Source: Muricauda sp. SCSIO 65647 (lineage in GTDB: Bacteria; Bacteroidota; Bacteroidia; Flavobacteriales; Flavobacteriaceae). From it: a DNA stretch of 64,000 nucleotides. Position 1 is the first letter of the stretch. Every line of letters begins with the position of its first letter. A model generated the notes under the pieces. The model was given only the letters and a program-made list of their open reading frames with translations, was not told where the DNA came from and did not search any database. Below are positions 44,120 through 54,915 of the stretch, piece after piece. The stretch spans positions 784,501 through 848,500 of the forward strand of contig NZ_CP091037.1 of NCBI RefSeq assembly GCF_021534965.1. Reading direction: 5' to 3'. The position numbers were made by a program, and so were the translations under genes.

Positions 44120-44136
44120 CGGCACACCATTCAAAA

Positions 44137-46080
44137 TCAATCAAATAGAATATTGTCGTTCAAGATCACAATAAGCGAACGCTGGTTCTGTAGGTGCAGC
44201 ATTTCCAAACAAAACGCCCCGTTGTGACAATTGTTCAAAATTTTCTGTTCACCATACCCAATGGAATACAAAATATTGGAAGCGGGCACACCCTTTTGAA
44301 GCAAGTATTCTTTAATGGCATCTGACCGGCCCTGAGTCAACCTAAAGTTTGCTGCACTACCGCCACGGCTATCGGTATGGGTCTCGATGCGCAATTGTAC
44401 CGCGGGAAACTGCCCAACAAAACTCACTACTTTGTCCAACTCCGTGGCAATTTCAGGAGTAATCTTCTTTAGGCCTCTACCAAAGTAGAATTTACGGAGC
44501 TTGATTACCTTTTGGTCTTCTTTTTCTTCTACCAGATCATCGTATGCTGCTAGGCCTATAGGTATCTTGAAACCTTCCTTTTGATCTAATCCTTCCAAAA
44601 ATTGGAGTTTTTCGGCAAATAGTGAGTGTCGATCTTTGGTGGCCTGTAAAACTACCTCTTCACGCCAAGGAATCTCCAATCGATAATCACCATCTTCATT
44701 TGTGTATACCTCTTTTAAGACACCGCCATTGCCATCCATTACACGTACAACAGCTTTGGCCACTCCTTCATCATTATCGTATGACTTGATGACCTTTCCA
44801 CGCAGCGCAATCGTTTTTAGACCTGGTTTTCGGTCTACCTTGAACCCATAGATATCATCCTTGCCTTTACCCCCAGGCCTGTTTGACGAAAAGTAGCCCA
44901 AAAGCCCATCGCCCTCATTCTTAATAATGAGCCCAAAATCATCGTCTGTCGAATTGATTCCCAGACCCAAGTTTACGGGAATACTGAAACTGTTCTCCCC
45001 TTCCAGATTACTCTTATAGGTATCCATGCCACCAAGGCCATAGAAGACATCTGAAGAAAAATAAAGACTGTTCTCAAAAATAAATGGGGCTATCTCATTG
45101 CCTGGCGAGTTGATACGTGACCCTAAATTGACCGGTGCCGACATAATTTGGCCGTTATTGGTAGCGACATAATAGAGGTCGGTGCCCCCATAACTATCCT
45201 CAAAATTTGCCGCAAAGTAAAGCCTTCCGGTTTCAGCATGGTAGAACGGGTAATAGAAAGAGGTGCTCAGGTCACGCAATAAAAGCCTAAAAGGGCCATT
45301 GATGATCTGCATACCTATTGCCAATGCATTCTTGCCATTGTCATCGAAGGCCAATTCACCATCCTCGGTATTTGAAAGCACATACAGAATCGCATGTAAA
45401 TTATCTGAATAATAGGGTGTTGCCTTATGGTAATTGGAAGTTGGTACGCCCGTATAGGGGTTGGGATTCAAGATTTGACCGTCAGCACCGATTTGCCCTA
45501 CAAAAAGATCAAGGTATGATTCAGCCATCGGGGCATATTGCTTTTTATTTTCTTGTGGCCGACCGCTACTGAACAACAGTTTCTCTTCATAGAATGAAGG
45601 AGCGAAATCTGATTGCGGACTGTTACTTTCTACATTGAAAATCTGATAGTCCAATTCGTTGGCCACGTTCGATTGAAGCAATTCTCTATTGAAATCGGCA
45701 TTTTCAAGGAGCTCTTGTTGCAAGTTGTCAGCTTTGGTGGCCAAAAAAGCCATCACCCTTTCGTTATTGCGGGTCTTTGAAAAACTTTGCAACATCTTGT
45801 TGAAGTGATGGTTACCCATTAAACTGTCTTTCTTATAGGCTTCAAGATACATCTGTGAGGCCTTGTCAAAAGCATTGGTCTTAAAATAGGCATCTGCCAA
45901 ATTCAGCTCTTGCTGGGGACTCAGACCCTTTTCGGCCTTTTGGGCCTCATACTCCGCTATGGCCTGCTGGTAGGCATACTGAAAGAAATAGTTATCGCCC
46001 TTCGATTTTTTGTCTTGACCGGCCATACAAGTGAATACCAGTATAAAAACAGCCCATAAAGTAGATTTCATGATCTTCAT
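44137..46080 (-). CDS. OmpA-family protein with TPR and PD40 repeats
   Basis: The 647-residue protein has a signal peptide (about 1-21), TPR-like helices (about 30-150), and a WD40-like/PD40 propeller region with several GGTDLYYV- and GGMDTYKS-type blades (about 165-430). A carboxypeptidase-regulatory-like beta domain (about 440-505) and a C-terminal OmpA peptidoglycan-binding domain (RIETHTDSRGGSAANFRLTQ, about 555-635) follow. Such proteins stand beside PorP/SprF genes and are thought to anchor outer membrane type IX components to peptidoglycan. It is the third gene of the adhesin unit, 1 bp from the PorP/SprF gene. Confidence 0.92.
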   Translation of the reverse strand: MKIMKSTLWAVFILVFTCMAGQDKKSKGDNYFFQYAYQQAIAEYEAQKAEKGLSPQQELNLADAYFKTNAFDKASQMYLEAYKKDSLMGNHHFNKMLQSFSKTRNNERVMAFLATKADNLQQELLENADFNRELLQSNVANELDYQIFNVESNSPQSDFAPSFYEEKLLFSSGRPQENKKQYAPMAESYLDLFVGQIGADGQILNPNPYTGVPTSNYHKATPYYSDNLHAILYVLSNTEDGELAFDDNGKNALAIGMQIINGPFRLLLRDLSTSFYYPFYHAETGRLYFAANFEDSYGGTDLYYVATNNGQIMSAPVNLGSRINSPGNEIAPFIFENSLYFSSDVFYGLGGMDTYKSNLEGENSFSIPVNLGLGINSTDDDFGLIIKNEGDGLLGYFSSNRPGGKGKDDIYGFKVDRKPGLKTIALRGKVIKSYDNDEGVAKAVVRVMDGNGGVLKEVYTNEDGDYRLEIPWREEVVLQATKDRHSLFAEKLQFLEGLDQKEGFKIPIGLAAYDDLVEEKEDQKVIKLRKFYFGRGLKKITPEIATELDKVVSFVGQFPAVQLRIETHTDSRGGSAANFRLTQGRSDAIKEYLLQKGVPASNILYSIGYGEQKILNNCHNGAFCLEMLHLQNQRSLIVILNDNILFD

Positions 46081-46081
46081 C

Positions 46082-47071
46082 TTAAAAAAATCTCGGTGAA
46101 TCTATTTGTTTGGGTTTCCCCTTTAATTTATTCTTGTTTTTACTGCCCTTTGTACGGGAACCACCATCACCACGGCCTAAGTAAAATTTCAATATGGCCT
46201 CGTGGGAGCCGCCACTGAAATCACCCAATCCGTTGGTATTGTAATCATACGAATAACCCAAGAACATGCCGTTCGAAATCTGGAAACCTGCCAAACCACT
46301 AAAGGCGTTGTCGAAACGATAAGCGGCCCCAATGGTCAATGCATCGATGAACTGAAAGTTCGCCGATAGATTTACATTTACCGGAGCACCGCTTATGGCA
46401 TTTACTAAAAAAGCGGGTTTGAACTTTGTACGGTCTGACAAATCAAAAACATAACCCCCAATGAAGTTATATTGCATTTTTTCGGTTACCAAGGTCGCCA
46501 CTTCATCATCCAATAACGCATTGGTCAAAAAGTTGGGAATGGAAAGCCCTAAATACCAATTGTCATCATACATAAAAGTACCCGCACCAATGGTCGGATT
46601 GAAATTGTTCAACTCTTGTTGCGTGATTACGGGTTCATTCGGATTCTGAAGATTGCCTTTTGATAAATCTATATCGAAAATTGCACCGCCCACGTCTATA
46701 CCAAAAGACAGTTTTGCGGTTTCAGAGATATTGACCTGATACGAATATGATATATCAACGAAAGTCTGTGTGACAGGGCCCAGTGCATCGCTTATGGCAT
46801 TGATTCCTATACCCATTTTCTCGTTTCTCAAGGGGAAGTTTCCCCCAAATCGAAAATTTCTGGGTGCGCCGGGTATATCTATCCATTGACTTCGATACAA
46901 GCCAGAAATCTCGGCATTTTCAACCGTGCCCACATAAGCCGGATTGAAACTACCTATATTGTACATGTATTGGGTGTACTGCGGTTCAATTTGGGCATTA
47001 CACAATATCACTGCTTGTAGCATTACAAACAGCAGTAATAGTGGTTTTTTCAATGCACTCTCCATGAACAA
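46082..47071 (-). CDS. PorP/SprF family type IX secretion membrane protein
   Basis: The 329-residue protein has a signal peptide (cleavage after about residue 27, CNAQIEPQ), the N-terminal PQYTQYMYN motif and the long beta-strand pattern of the PorP/SprF outer membrane barrel. It ends in a basic tail (GSRTKGSKNKNKLKGK). Members next to a large secreted protein act as partners for its export and surface attachment, as SprF does for SprB. The adhesin gene lies 6 bp upstream on the same strand, so the pairing is nearly certain in context. Confidence 0.93.
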   Translation of the reverse strand: MFMESALKKPLLLLFVMLQAVILCNAQIEPQYTQYMYNIGSFNPAYVGTVENAEISGLYRSQWIDIPGAPRNFRFGGNFPLRNEKMGIGINAISDALGPVTQTFVDISYSYQVNISETAKLSFGIDVGGAIFDIDLSKGNLQNPNEPVITQQELNNFNPTIGAGTFMYDDNWYLGLSIPNFLTNALLDDEVATLVTEKMQYNFIGGYVFDLSDRTKFKPAFLVNAISGAPVNVNLSANFQFIDALTIGAAYRFDNAFSGLAGFQISNGMFLGYSYDYNTNGLGDFSGGSHEAILKFYLGRGDGGSRTKGSKNKNKLKGKPKQIDSPRFF

Positions 47072-47077
47072 GTCAGA

Positions 47078-50000
47078 TTATCGTATGATTTGAATCCAGC
47101 CCTTGGTCGGTTCTGACCCATCACCTAGATCCAAAATATAAAAGTACGTGCCTTTGGGCAAATTGCCATTAGTTCCAGTACCATCCCAAGTGCTATCATA
47201 GCCTGAGGCGCTGTACACGCTATTGCCGAAACGATCGAACACCTCAAAGGTATTGTTCGGAAAATCTTGGTGGCAATTCAATACCAAAAAGTCATTTATA
47301 CCATCGCCGTTGGGCGAAAATATGTTGCAAATGGTACCACAGTCTTCACAGGGGCTTCTCCCTATCCTTATCTCTACCGTTGAAGTGTTGTTTGTTTCAT
47401 CGGCATCCAACGGAAAGGAATCAAGCAATAGGGCAGTGTTCTGCAAATCGCCCGCTACAACCACTGTTATGGTAATTTCTAACGTGTTGGATTCTTCGGG
47501 CAGTATTTCATCTATCTGCCAAACCCCTGTAATTGGATCGTACGTTCCTGTTGAAGCCTGATGGGATTCATAATCAAATCCTTCGACCAATACATCTTGA
47601 ACCGAAACGTTGATGATGCGATCCATGGTCAAATTCGTAAGTGTTATGGTAAAGGTTATCTCTTCACCCAACAACGGAATGGCGTTGTCAACTTCTTTCA
47701 ACACTTCCAAATCGATGGGTTCTGCATCACAATCGGGCGTCAAGAAAGGGTCACAGTTATCCAAAGGATCGCTGGCACGATCGGGAACTGCGGTTGTGCT
47801 TGGGTCATCGACCACCAAAACCTCTTCGCCATCGGTGAGTCCATCGTCATCGGTATCAGGGTCATTTGGGTCGGTGCCCAAATCGATTTCCTCTCCATTG
47901 GTCAAGCCATCACCATCGGTATCTACTATACAATCGTTTACTGTTATGGATACTTCTACTGATTGGTCGGTACAAGGGGGTTGTGCCGTATTGGTTGTAA
48001 AGGTAAATACGTAATCCCCATCGGGCAACCCTTCAAAATTCACTTGATTTTGATCATCGATAATCACATCGCCTCCTGAAGGATCAGTGGTAATGGTCCA
48101 AGTGCCAGGGTCAGCTCCGGTCAACGTATCATCTAAATCAATAAGGGTAGGTCCACCATTTCCCGCCACATTACAGGCAACCGTATTGGTCGGTACACCA
48201 GGGTTGGGCTCATCGTTGACCGTGGCCACTACTTCAACTCTCTCTGAGTCACAGCCATTTGCGGTCGCTTCAACATAAAAAGAAGTGGTTGCTGAAATAC
48301 TGGGAGTGACAAAAGAGGTACCCGTGCCTAAAATGGCGCCCCCTGTAGCGACATCATACCAATTCAAGGTGCCCCCTTGACTTGCCGTAGCTGAAAGGGT
48401 CACCGTACCCTCACCACATCGCTCACCACCCTCGGTGCTTTCGACTGTTGGTGTACGGTTCAGCACCAATGTTATCTCTAAGGTCGGGCTCGCGCAGTTA
48501 TTCGCTTCATCGAAGAAAAATCCGAAATAGGTGCCGGGAGCACTTACTTGACCGCTTCTATGTGCCGAGGTTACCAATGGGTCAGGATTGGTGCTCCAGG
48601 TCAATACGCTGCCAGCAGGAGCTGAATTGGTCACATAATCGTCTAAATCAACATCGATCGAGTCACAGAAGTTTGTGGGCTGGGAAGTATCTAACGTAGG
48701 GGCGGTAGTACCCGCATCGCAAGGCAAGGCACAATCGGTTACAGAAACGGTCAAATTGACCGACTCATCGATACAAGGTGCCTGTGCCCCTGAAGTGGTA
48801 AACGTAAACACATAATTGCCATCAGGAAGCCCCGAGAAATTGATGATGTTACCCGGTAATAATATGACACCACCTCCAGAGGGGTCGGTGGTTATGGCCC
48901 ATGTTCCGGCATCTTCACCTGTCAATTGATCATCGAGATCTACAATGCTATTACCATTAGCTGGCACACTGCAGGCCGCAGTATTGCTAGGTGTACCTGT
49001 GGAAGGCGTTGTGTTCAACACCAAGGTCACCGAAAGTGTCGGACTTGCGCAGTCGTTCACATTGTCCCAATAAAATCCGTAATAGGTATCCGGGGCATCG
49101 GTCACTACACTATTTGCCAAATGGGCGCCCGTATTTGAGGGATCGGGATCGGTACTCCATCTCAACTCTGCATCTGTAGGAAGGATGCTGACCACATAGT
49201 CATCCAACTCTTTTATAAAAGTGTCACAAAAAGATGTGGGTTCATCTGCATCCAATACCGGGGCATCACTACCTGCAGCACAGCTGTCATCATCTTGTAT
49301 CACCCCCAAACCTGTGTCATCTGAAAAAGTCACCGATGCATTTGATGGTGCAGACAAGATAACGGTAAAATCTTCTGAACTTGGCGTTTCAATAACATTG
49401 TCATTCAATATACCAACTGAAATGTTCTTGGTTTCGGTATCATTGCCATTAAAGGTCAATTGCGCAGCATTTGCCGTATAATCAGATCCGGCTATCGCCG
49501 TGCCATTAGCTGTGGTGTATGATACGGTAAAACTACTAGAAACGCCCCCGGTCAAGGTCACGGTAAATATGGCATCACCATCACTCTCATCAACCGTCAC
49601 ATCATTGATGGACAGGGTAGCTGTATCGTTATCGGCAATGGTCACCGTGGCCTGATCGTCAGGTGCCGTCGCCACCGCATAGCTCGTGCCCGTCGCTAGG
49701 GTGAGCGTCACGGTCTCAGTGGGCTCAACCGTGCTGTCATCAACCGGGGTGACCGTCACCGTGGCCTGTTGCTGGCCATTGGCAATCGCAACGCTGGTGC
49801 CCAGCGCCGCATAGTCGGCGCCCGTGGCCGTACCGCCCACAGTGTAGTTCACCGTGATCGCGGAACCCGTGTTGTTCACCTGGTCAAGGCCTATAGTGAA
49901 CTCGCCCGTCTGGTTCGAGGGGGTGTTCTCGGCGGCGTCGGCATCGCTGGCCGCCACCGTGGCCGTAAAGGAGTCGTTGTCGGCTATGGTCACCGTGGCC

Positions 50001-52498
50001 TCGTTGTCGGGGGCCGTCGCCACCGCATAGCCCGTGCCCGTTGCAAGGGTGAGCGTCACGGTCTCAGTGGGCTCAACCGTGCTGTCATCAACCGGGGTGA
50101 CCGTCACCGTGGCCTGTTGCTGGCCATTGGCAATCGCAACGCTGGTGCCCAGCGCCGCATAGTCGGCGCCCGTGGCCGTACCGCCCACAGTGTAGTTCAC
50201 CGTGATCGCGGAACCCGTGTTGTTCACCTGGTCAAGGCCTATCGTGAACTCGCCCGTCTGGTTCGAGGGGGTGTTCTCGGCGGCGTCGGCATCGCTGGCC
50301 GTCACCGTGGCAGTGAACGCGTCGTCATTGTTTATCGTGCCCACCCCCGTGCCGTCCGTAATGGTGCCGTTCGTCGCCCCGCTCAGCGTAACGTTGAAGG
50401 TCTCGTTGGCCTCAACGTCGGTATCACCGTTGACCGTTACCGTCACCGTGGTGCTGGGGTCTCCGTCATCTATGGTGCCACTACCGCCGACGATGGCCAC
50501 ATAGTCAACCCCCGCAGTCGCATTGCCGCCGCCGGTGTTCACCGTGAAATCTATGTCCTCGAACGCGTTGGCCCCGCCGTCGACGCTTACCGTGAAGACA
50601 AAGTCGGTCGTGCCCCCGTTGCCCTCTGCAAGGGCGACGTCGTCGATGCTTATCGATTGGCTGTCGTCATTGTTTATCGTGCCCACCCCCGTGCCGTCCG
50701 TAATGGTGCCGTTCGTCGCCCCGCTCAGCGTAACGTTGAAGGTCTCGTTGGCCTCAACGTCGGTATCACCGTTGACCGTTACCGTCACCGTGGTGCTGGG
50801 GTCTCCGTCCAGTATCGTGCCGCTGCCGCCGACGATGGCCACATAGTCAACCCCCGCAGTCGCATTGCCGCCGCCGGTGTTCACCGTGAAATCTATGTCC
50901 TCGAACGCGTTGGCCCCGCCGTCGACGCTTACCGTGAAGACAAAGTCGGTCGTGCCCCCGTTGCCCTCTGCAAGGGCGACGTCGTCGATGCTTATCGATT
51001 GGCTGTCGTCATTGTTTATCGTGCCCACCCCCGTGCCGTCCGTAATGGTGCCGTTCGTCGCCCCGCTCAGCGTAACGTTGAAGGTCTCGTTGGCCTCAAC
51101 GTCGGTATCACCGTTGACCGTTACCGTCACCGTGGTGCTGGGGTCTCCGTCCAGTATCGTGCCGCTGCCGCCGACGATGGCCACATAGTCAACCCCCGCA
51201 GTCGCATTGCCGCCGCCGGTGTTCACCGTGAAATCTATGTCGCCGAACGCGTTGGCCCCGCCGTCCACGCTTACCGTGAAGACAAAGTCGGTCGTGCCCC
51301 CGTTGCCCTCTGCAAGGGCGACGTCGTCGATGCTTATCGATTGGCTGTCGTCATTGTTTATCGTGCCCACCCCCGTGCCGTCCGTAATGGTGCCGTTCGT
51401 CGCCCCGCTCAGCGTAACGTTGAAGGTCTCGTTGGCCTCAACGTCGGTATCACCGTTGACCGTTACCGTCACCGTGGTGCTGGGGTCTCCGTCCAGTATC
51501 GTGCCGCTGCCGCCGACGATGGCCACATAGTCAACCCCCGCAGTCGCATTGCCGCCGCCGGTGTTCACCGTGAAATCTATGTCGCCGAACGCGTTGGCCC
51601 CGCCGTCCACGCTTACCGTGAAGACAAAGTCGGTCGTGCCCCCGTTGCCCTCCGAAAGGGCGACGTCGTCGATGCTTATCGATTGGCTGTCGTCATTGTT
51701 TATCGTGCCCACCCCCGTGCCGTCCGTAATGGTGCCGTTCGTCGCCCCGCTCAGCGTAACGTTGAAGGTCTCGTTGGCCTCAACGTCGGTATCACCGTTG
51801 ACCGTTACCGTCACCGTGGTGCTGGGGTCTCCGTCCAGTATCGTGCCGCTGCCGCCGACGATGGCCACATAGTCAACCCCCGCAGTCGCATTGCCGCCGC
51901 CGGTGTTCACCGTGAAATCTATGTCGCCGAACGCGTTGGCCCCGCCGTCCACGCTTACCGTGAAGACAAAGTCGGTCGTGCCCCCGTTGCCCTCCGAAAG
52001 GGCGACGTCGTCGATGCTTATCGATTGGCTGTCGTCATTGTTTATCGTGCCCACCCCCGTGCCGTCCGTAATGGTGCCGTTCGTCGCCCCGCTCAGCGTA
52101 ACGTTGAAGGTCTCGTTGGCCTCAACGTCGGTATCACCGTTGACCGTTACCGTCACCGTGGTGCTGGGGTCTCCGTCCAGTATCGTGCCGCTGCCGCCGA
52201 CGATGGCCACATAGTCAACCCCCGCAGTCGCATTGCCGCCGCCGGTGTTCACCGTGAAATCTATGTCGCCGAACGCGTTGGCCCCGCCGTCCACGCTTAC
52301 CGTGAAGACAAAGTCGGTCGTGCCCCCGTTGCCCTCCGAAAGGGCTACATCGTCTATACTTATATCATTTTGACCAAAACCAGATAAACCTACTAGAAAA
52401 AGAAGGATGAAAACAGTTATTTGTAGGGAATCTTTTTCTCTAAAGAAGCCAAAATTCCTTAAGTAGGACCCTATTTGTTTTGTTAGATTGTGGACCAA
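47078..52498 (-). CDS. Calx-beta repeat adhesin with type IX (type B) sorting domain
   Basis: The 1,806-residue surface protein begins with a signal peptide (residues about 24-43). Nine Calx-beta-like domains follow: six near-identical 114-residue copies, two of 116 residues of another type, and one divergent copy. Next come two copies of a Cys-containing region with DDYV motifs, an Ig-like region, Asp-rich calcium repeats ([12 protein letters not shown]), a DUF11-like domain and the C-terminal gliding-motility sorting domain ([17 protein letters not shown] ... GWIQIIR). It is a type IX secretion substrate, probably a SprB-like adhesin. The start is TTG 52498; no in-frame ATG precedes the signal peptide. 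Confidence 0.92.
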   Translation of the reverse strand: MVHNLTKQIGSYLRNFGFFREKDSLQITVFILLFLVGLSGFGQNDISIDDVALSEGNGGTTDFVFTVSVDGGANAFGDIDFTVNTGGGNATAGVDYVAIVGGSGTILDGDPSTTVTVTVNGDTDVEANETFNVTLSGATNGTITDGTGVGTINNDDSQSISIDDVALSEGNGGTTDFVFTVSVDGGANAFGDIDFTVNTGGGNATAGVDYVAIVGGSGTILDGDPSTTVTVTVNGDTDVEANETFNVTLSGATNGTITDGTGVGTINNDDSQSISIDDVALSEGNGGTTDFVFTVSVDGGANAFGDIDFTVNTGGGNATAGVDYVAIVGGSGTILDGDPSTTVTVTVNGDTDVEANETFNVTLSGATNGTITDGTGVGTINNDDSQSISIDDVALAEGNGGTTDFVFTVSVDGGANAFGDIDFTVNTGGGNATAGVDYVAIVGGSGTILDGDPSTTVTVTVNGDTDVEANETFNVTLSGATNGTITDGTGVGTINNDDSQSISIDDVALAEGNGGTTDFVFTVSVDGGANAFEDIDFTVNTGGGNATAGVDYVAIVGGSGTILDGDPSTTVTVTVNGDTDVEANETFNVTLSGATNGTITDGTGVGTINNDDSQSISIDDVALAEGNGGTTDFVFTVSVDGGANAFEDIDFTVNTGGGNATAGVDYVAIVGGSGTIDDGDPSTTVTVTVNGDTDVEANETFNVTLSGATNGTITDGTGVGTINNDDAFTATVTASDADAAENTPSNQTGEFTIGLDQVNNTGSAITVNYTVGGTATGADYAALGTSVAIANGQQQATVTVTPVDDSTVEPTETVTLTLATGTGYAVATAPDNEATVTIADNDSFTATVAASDADAAENTPSNQTGEFTIGLDQVNNTGSAITVNYTVGGTATGADYAALGTSVAIANGQQQATVTVTPVDDSTVEPTETVTLTLATGTSYAVATAPDDQATVTIADNDTATLSINDVTVDESDGDAIFTVTLTGGVSSSFTVSYTTANGTAIAGSDYTANAAQLTFNGNDTETKNISVGILNDNVIETPSSEDFTVILSAPSNASVTFSDDTGLGVIQDDDSCAAGSDAPVLDADEPTSFCDTFIKELDDYVVSILPTDAELRWSTDPDPSNTGAHLANSVVTDAPDTYYGFYWDNVNDCASPTLSVTLVLNTTPSTGTPSNTAACSVPANGNSIVDLDDQLTGEDAGTWAITTDPSGGGVILLPGNIINFSGLPDGNYVFTFTTSGAQAPCIDESVNLTVSVTDCALPCDAGTTAPTLDTSQPTNFCDSIDVDLDDYVTNSAPAGSVLTWSTNPDPLVTSAHRSGQVSAPGTYFGFFFDEANNCASPTLEITLVLNRTPTVESTEGGERCGEGTVTLSATASQGGTLNWYDVATGGAILGTGTSFVTPSISATTSFYVEATANGCDSERVEVVATVNDEPNPGVPTNTVACNVAGNGGPTLIDLDDTLTGADPGTWTITTDPSGGDVIIDDQNQVNFEGLPDGDYVFTFTTNTAQPPCTDQSVEVSITVNDCIVDTDGDGLTNGEEIDLGTDPNDPDTDDDGLTDGEEVLVVDDPSTTAVPDRASDPLDNCDPFLTPDCDAEPIDLEVLKEVDNAIPLLGEEITFTITLTNLTMDRIINVSVQDVLVEGFDYESHQASTGTYDPITGVWQIDEILPEESNTLEITITVVVAGDLQNTALLLDSFPLDADETNNTSTVEIRIGRSPCEDCGTICNIFSPNGDGINDFLVLNCHQDFPNNTFEVFDRFGNSVYSASGYDSTWDGTGTNGNLPKGTYFYILDLGDGSEPTKGWIQIIR
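49625..50320. repeat. Two tandem 348-bp Calx-beta repeat units
   Basis: Two copies of a 116-codon unit ([15 protein letters not shown] and [15 protein letters not shown] in each) sit next to the six 342-bp units in the adhesin gene. They are nearly identical in DNA, with changes such as GTT/GTC and CTC/CTG. Confidence 0.85.
50316..52367. repeat. Six tandem 342-bp Calx-beta repeat units
   Basis: The unit (SISIDDVAL ... TINNDD) recurs every 342 bp, giving marker positions 50661, 51003, 51345, 51687 and 52029 for one fixed motif. Copies differ by only a few bases. The N-terminal three have Ser in DVALSEG and the other three Ala. The two nearest the C-terminus have Glu instead of Gly in EDIDF. 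The stretch is visibly richer in G+C than the genome around it. Confidence 0.95.
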
Positions 52499-52623
52499 AA
52501 CCTTGTATTCTTTTCAGTATTTGGGGAACGCCAATATTACTAAAATTCAAATGATTGTACCAACATAAAGGATTAAATCTAAGTTTCCTTGGATAAAATA
52601 CCTAATTGCCTGAGCATATGGTT

Positions 52624-53508
52624 CTAACCCAACTGAGCGGAACTCGTTTCCATGGTGGAATCAATCTTTCTGACCAAACCTTGGAGTACTTTTCCCGGGC
52701 CTACTTCCACAAAGCTTTTGGCACCATCGGCGATCATATTTTGAACACTCTGCGTCCATTTTACGGGAGCTGTCAACTGGGCAATGAGGTTTTCCTTTAT
52801 TTCTTTGGACACCGTAACGGCCTTTGTGGTCACATTTTGATAGACCGGACAACTTGGTTCATTGAAATTTGTTTCGTCTATAGCTGCTGCCAATTCTTCT
52901 CTGGCGGGTTGCATCAATGGTGAATGGAATGCCCCTCCCACCGGAAGCACCAATGCTCTTCTGGCTCCGGCTTCCTTCAGTTTTTCACAGGCAGTGTTCA
53001 CGGCATCGACTTCCCCAGAAATGACCAATTGCCCCGGACAATTATAATTCGCAGGCACAACGATCCCTTCGGTTTCGGCACATATCTTTTCTACCACGGC
53101 GTCTTCCAATCCCAATACGGCAGCCATGGTGCTCGGTTGGTTCTCACAGGCCTTTTGCATCGCCATGGCACGTTGTGAGACCAGTTTGAGCCCATCTTCA
53201 AAATCTAAGGCACCATTGGCAACCAGTGCGGAAAATTCGCCTAGTGAATGGCCCGCAACCATATCAGGTTTGAAACTATCGCCCAATGCCTTGCCCAAAA
53301 TCACGGAATGTAGAAAAATGGCTGGCTGGGTTACTTTTGTCTGCTTCAGGTCATCAGCTGTACCTTCGAACATGATATCAGTAATGGAAAAACCTAGAAT
53401 GTCATTGGCGCGCTCAAACAATTCCTGTGCTTCTGAATGATTTTCATAAAGGTCTAATCCCATGCCCACAAACTGGGCGCCCTGACCGGGAAAAATATAG
53501 GCTTTCAT
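52624..53508 (-). CDS. fabD: Malonyl-CoA:ACP transacylase
   Basis: The 294-residue enzyme moves the malonyl group from CoA to acyl carrier protein in fatty acid synthesis. The active serine is in AGHSLGEFSAL (Ser88). The malonate-binding Arg113 is in VSQRAMAMQ, the catalytic His is in PVGGAFHSPLM (about 198), and GQGAQFVGMG (8-17) forms the oxyanion region. All are intact and the length is standard. A TAnnTTTG element lies upstream. Confidence 0.96.
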   Translation of the reverse strand: MKAYIFPGQGAQFVGMGLDLYENHSEAQELFERANDILGFSITDIMFEGTADDLKQTKVTQPAIFLHSVILGKALGDSFKPDMVAGHSLGEFSALVANGALDFEDGLKLVSQRAMAMQKACENQPSTMAAVLGLEDAVVEKICAETEGIVVPANYNCPGQLVISGEVDAVNTACEKLKEAGARRALVLPVGGAFHSPLMQPAREELAAAIDETNFNEPSCPVYQNVTTKAVTVSKEIKENLIAQLTAPVKWTQSVQNMIADGAKSFVEVGPGKVLQGLVRKIDSTMETSSAQLG

Positions 53509-53527
53509 AGTGTTTGGTTTAGTGGCG

Positions 53528-53535
53528 CAAAAATA
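53528..53535 (-). promoter_or_regulatory. -7 promoter element for fabD
   Basis: On the minus strand the bases read TATTTTTG, a perfect TAnnTTTG match, 19 nt before the fabD start. Confidence 0.5.
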
Positions 53536-53647
53536 GACAAATTTTTAGGTTCAGTATTTCTTGAACATGATCCCATCTTAAGTTTAACACGAATTGCACG
53601 AATTAACAATACGCTATTATGGGTCGGGGTTTTAGAATTTGTCATTT

Positions 53648-54157
53648 CTATTTGAACCAACCCGAATACTTGACATAGTTATTGGCGATACGATCAATCT
53701 CACCGGCACTCAACTCAGAACTTACCTCTTTCAGTTTCTTCGCGGGCATACCTGCGAAAATGGTACCTGATGGCACATGGGTACCTTGGGTGACCACTGC
53801 CCCGGCCGCTATGATGCTATTGCTTTCAATAATGCAATCATCCATCACAATGGCCCCCATACCTATGAGCACATTGTCTTTTACAGTACAGCCGTGCACA
53901 ATGGCGTTATGACCGATAGATACGTTATTGCCAATGGTAGTAGGTGACTTTTGGTAAGTACAGTGAATTACGGCTCCATCTTGCACATTTACCTTGTTGC
54001 CCATTTTAATAAAGTGCACATCGCCCCGTACCACTGCATTGAACCAGATACTGCATTGGTCGCCCATCGCCACTTCTCCCACAATAGTGGCATTTTCGGC
54101 GATGAAGCAATCGTCTCCAAAACTTGGGGATTTTCCATTTACGGGAAGAATTGTCAT
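53648..54157 (-). CDS. Gamma-carbonic anhydrase family protein
   Basis: The 169-residue protein is a left-handed beta-helix with hexapeptide repeats. The zinc ligands His65 (VIHCTYQ), His83 and His88 (SIGHNAIVHGC) are present, along with the Arg/Asp pair in VVRGDVHFI. It hydrates CO2 in the classic family, though many homologues without the acidic loop (as here) have low or unproven activity. It lies 23 bp after the LytTR regulator gene on the same strand. Confidence 0.9.
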   Translation of the reverse strand: MTILPVNGKSPSFGDDCFIAENATIVGEVAMGDQCSIWFNAVVRGDVHFIKMGNKVNVQDGAVIHCTYQKSPTTIGNNVSIGHNAIVHGCTVKDNVLIGMGAIVMDDCIIESNSIIAAGAVVTQGTHVPSGTIFAGMPAKKLKEVSSELSAGEIDRIANNYVKYSGWFK

Positions 54158-54180
54158 AATCTTGAATTTGGTAGCGAAAA

Positions 54181-54915
54181 TTACTTAAAAAATGATAGCA
54201 AATTTGCTTTTTGGGAAGCCGAAACCGAGAGTTCTTTGCCATTCGACAAGACTACACTGCCTCCTTTGCCCTTTTTATATTTTCTGATTTCGTCAATGTT
54301 CACCAAATACGATTTGTGGATGCGGGCAAAAGGGAAGTCTGATAAAGCTTCCTCAAAATATTTCAAGGTTTTGCTGACCAGTATTTTCTTTTCCTTTAGA
54401 AAAATCTCCGTGTAATTGTCATCGGCCTTGCAGAAGAAAATATCAGATACCTCCAATACCTGAAAACCGTCTTGTTGGGGCAATGTGATCTTACCCTCTG
54501 CCCTTTTTATCTTTGGTTGCAAGATTCGGCCCTCCAATGCATTTTCTCGCACTTTTACCTCACCTACATACGCTACGGCATTAATGAGTTCGTCAATATT
54601 AATGGGTTTCATCAGATAATAGGCTGCATGGCTGTTCAGGGCATCGATCGCATATTGGTTGTAAGCGGTCACGAACACGGTCTCAAAAGTCCGGTCAGGT
54701 ATGGCATCCAACAGATCAAAAGCATTGCCGAAAGGCATTTCCACATCTAAAAAAACAAGGTCGGGTTGTGTCTCTTCAATCAACTTCACCCCTTCCTTGA
54801 TGGTTGCGGCCTCACCTAAAAGGGAAACATTTTTGCAATATTTATCGAGGTAACTCCGTAAAATCTCACGGCTATTCGCCTCGTCTTCAACTATGACCGC
54901 TTTTATCTTCATCAA
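54181..54915 (-). CDS. LytTR-family response regulator
   Basis: The 244-residue protein joins a receiver domain (Asp57 phosphoacceptor in VFLDVEMP; acidic pair Glu10/Asp11) to a C-terminal LytTR DNA-binding domain (about 140-240, with FARIHKSYLVNIDEI). It is paired with the histidine kinase gene just upstream, with which it overlaps by 4 bp (ATGA), so the two form a two-component system. Target genes cannot be read from the sequence; candidates include the neighbouring fabD and carbonic anhydrase genes only by position. Confidence 0.95.
   Translation of the reverse strand: MMKIKAVIVEDEANSREILRSYLDKYCKNVSLLGEAATIKEGVKLIEETQPDLVFLDVEMPFGNAFDLLDAIPDRTFETVFVTAYNQYAIDALNSHAAYYLMKPINIDELINAVAYVGEVKVRENALEGRILQPKIKRAEGKITLPQQDGFQVLEVSDIFFCKADDNYTEIFLKEKKILVSKTLKYFEEALSDFPFARIHKSYLVNIDEIRKYKKGKGGSVVLSNGKELSVSASQKANLLSFFK

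Noticed and set aside
50316-52367. CRISPR-like or satellite array
   Set aside because: The unit is 342 bp and codes for Calx-beta domains in frame; there are no short repeats with unique spacers and no cas genes.
49769-52387. 872-codon open frame on the strand opposite the Calx-beta adhesin gene
   Set aside because: Its length comes from the GC-rich tandem repeats, it repeats the same segment five times, and it has no signal peptide or family pattern. The minus-strand frame has clear domains and a sorting signal.
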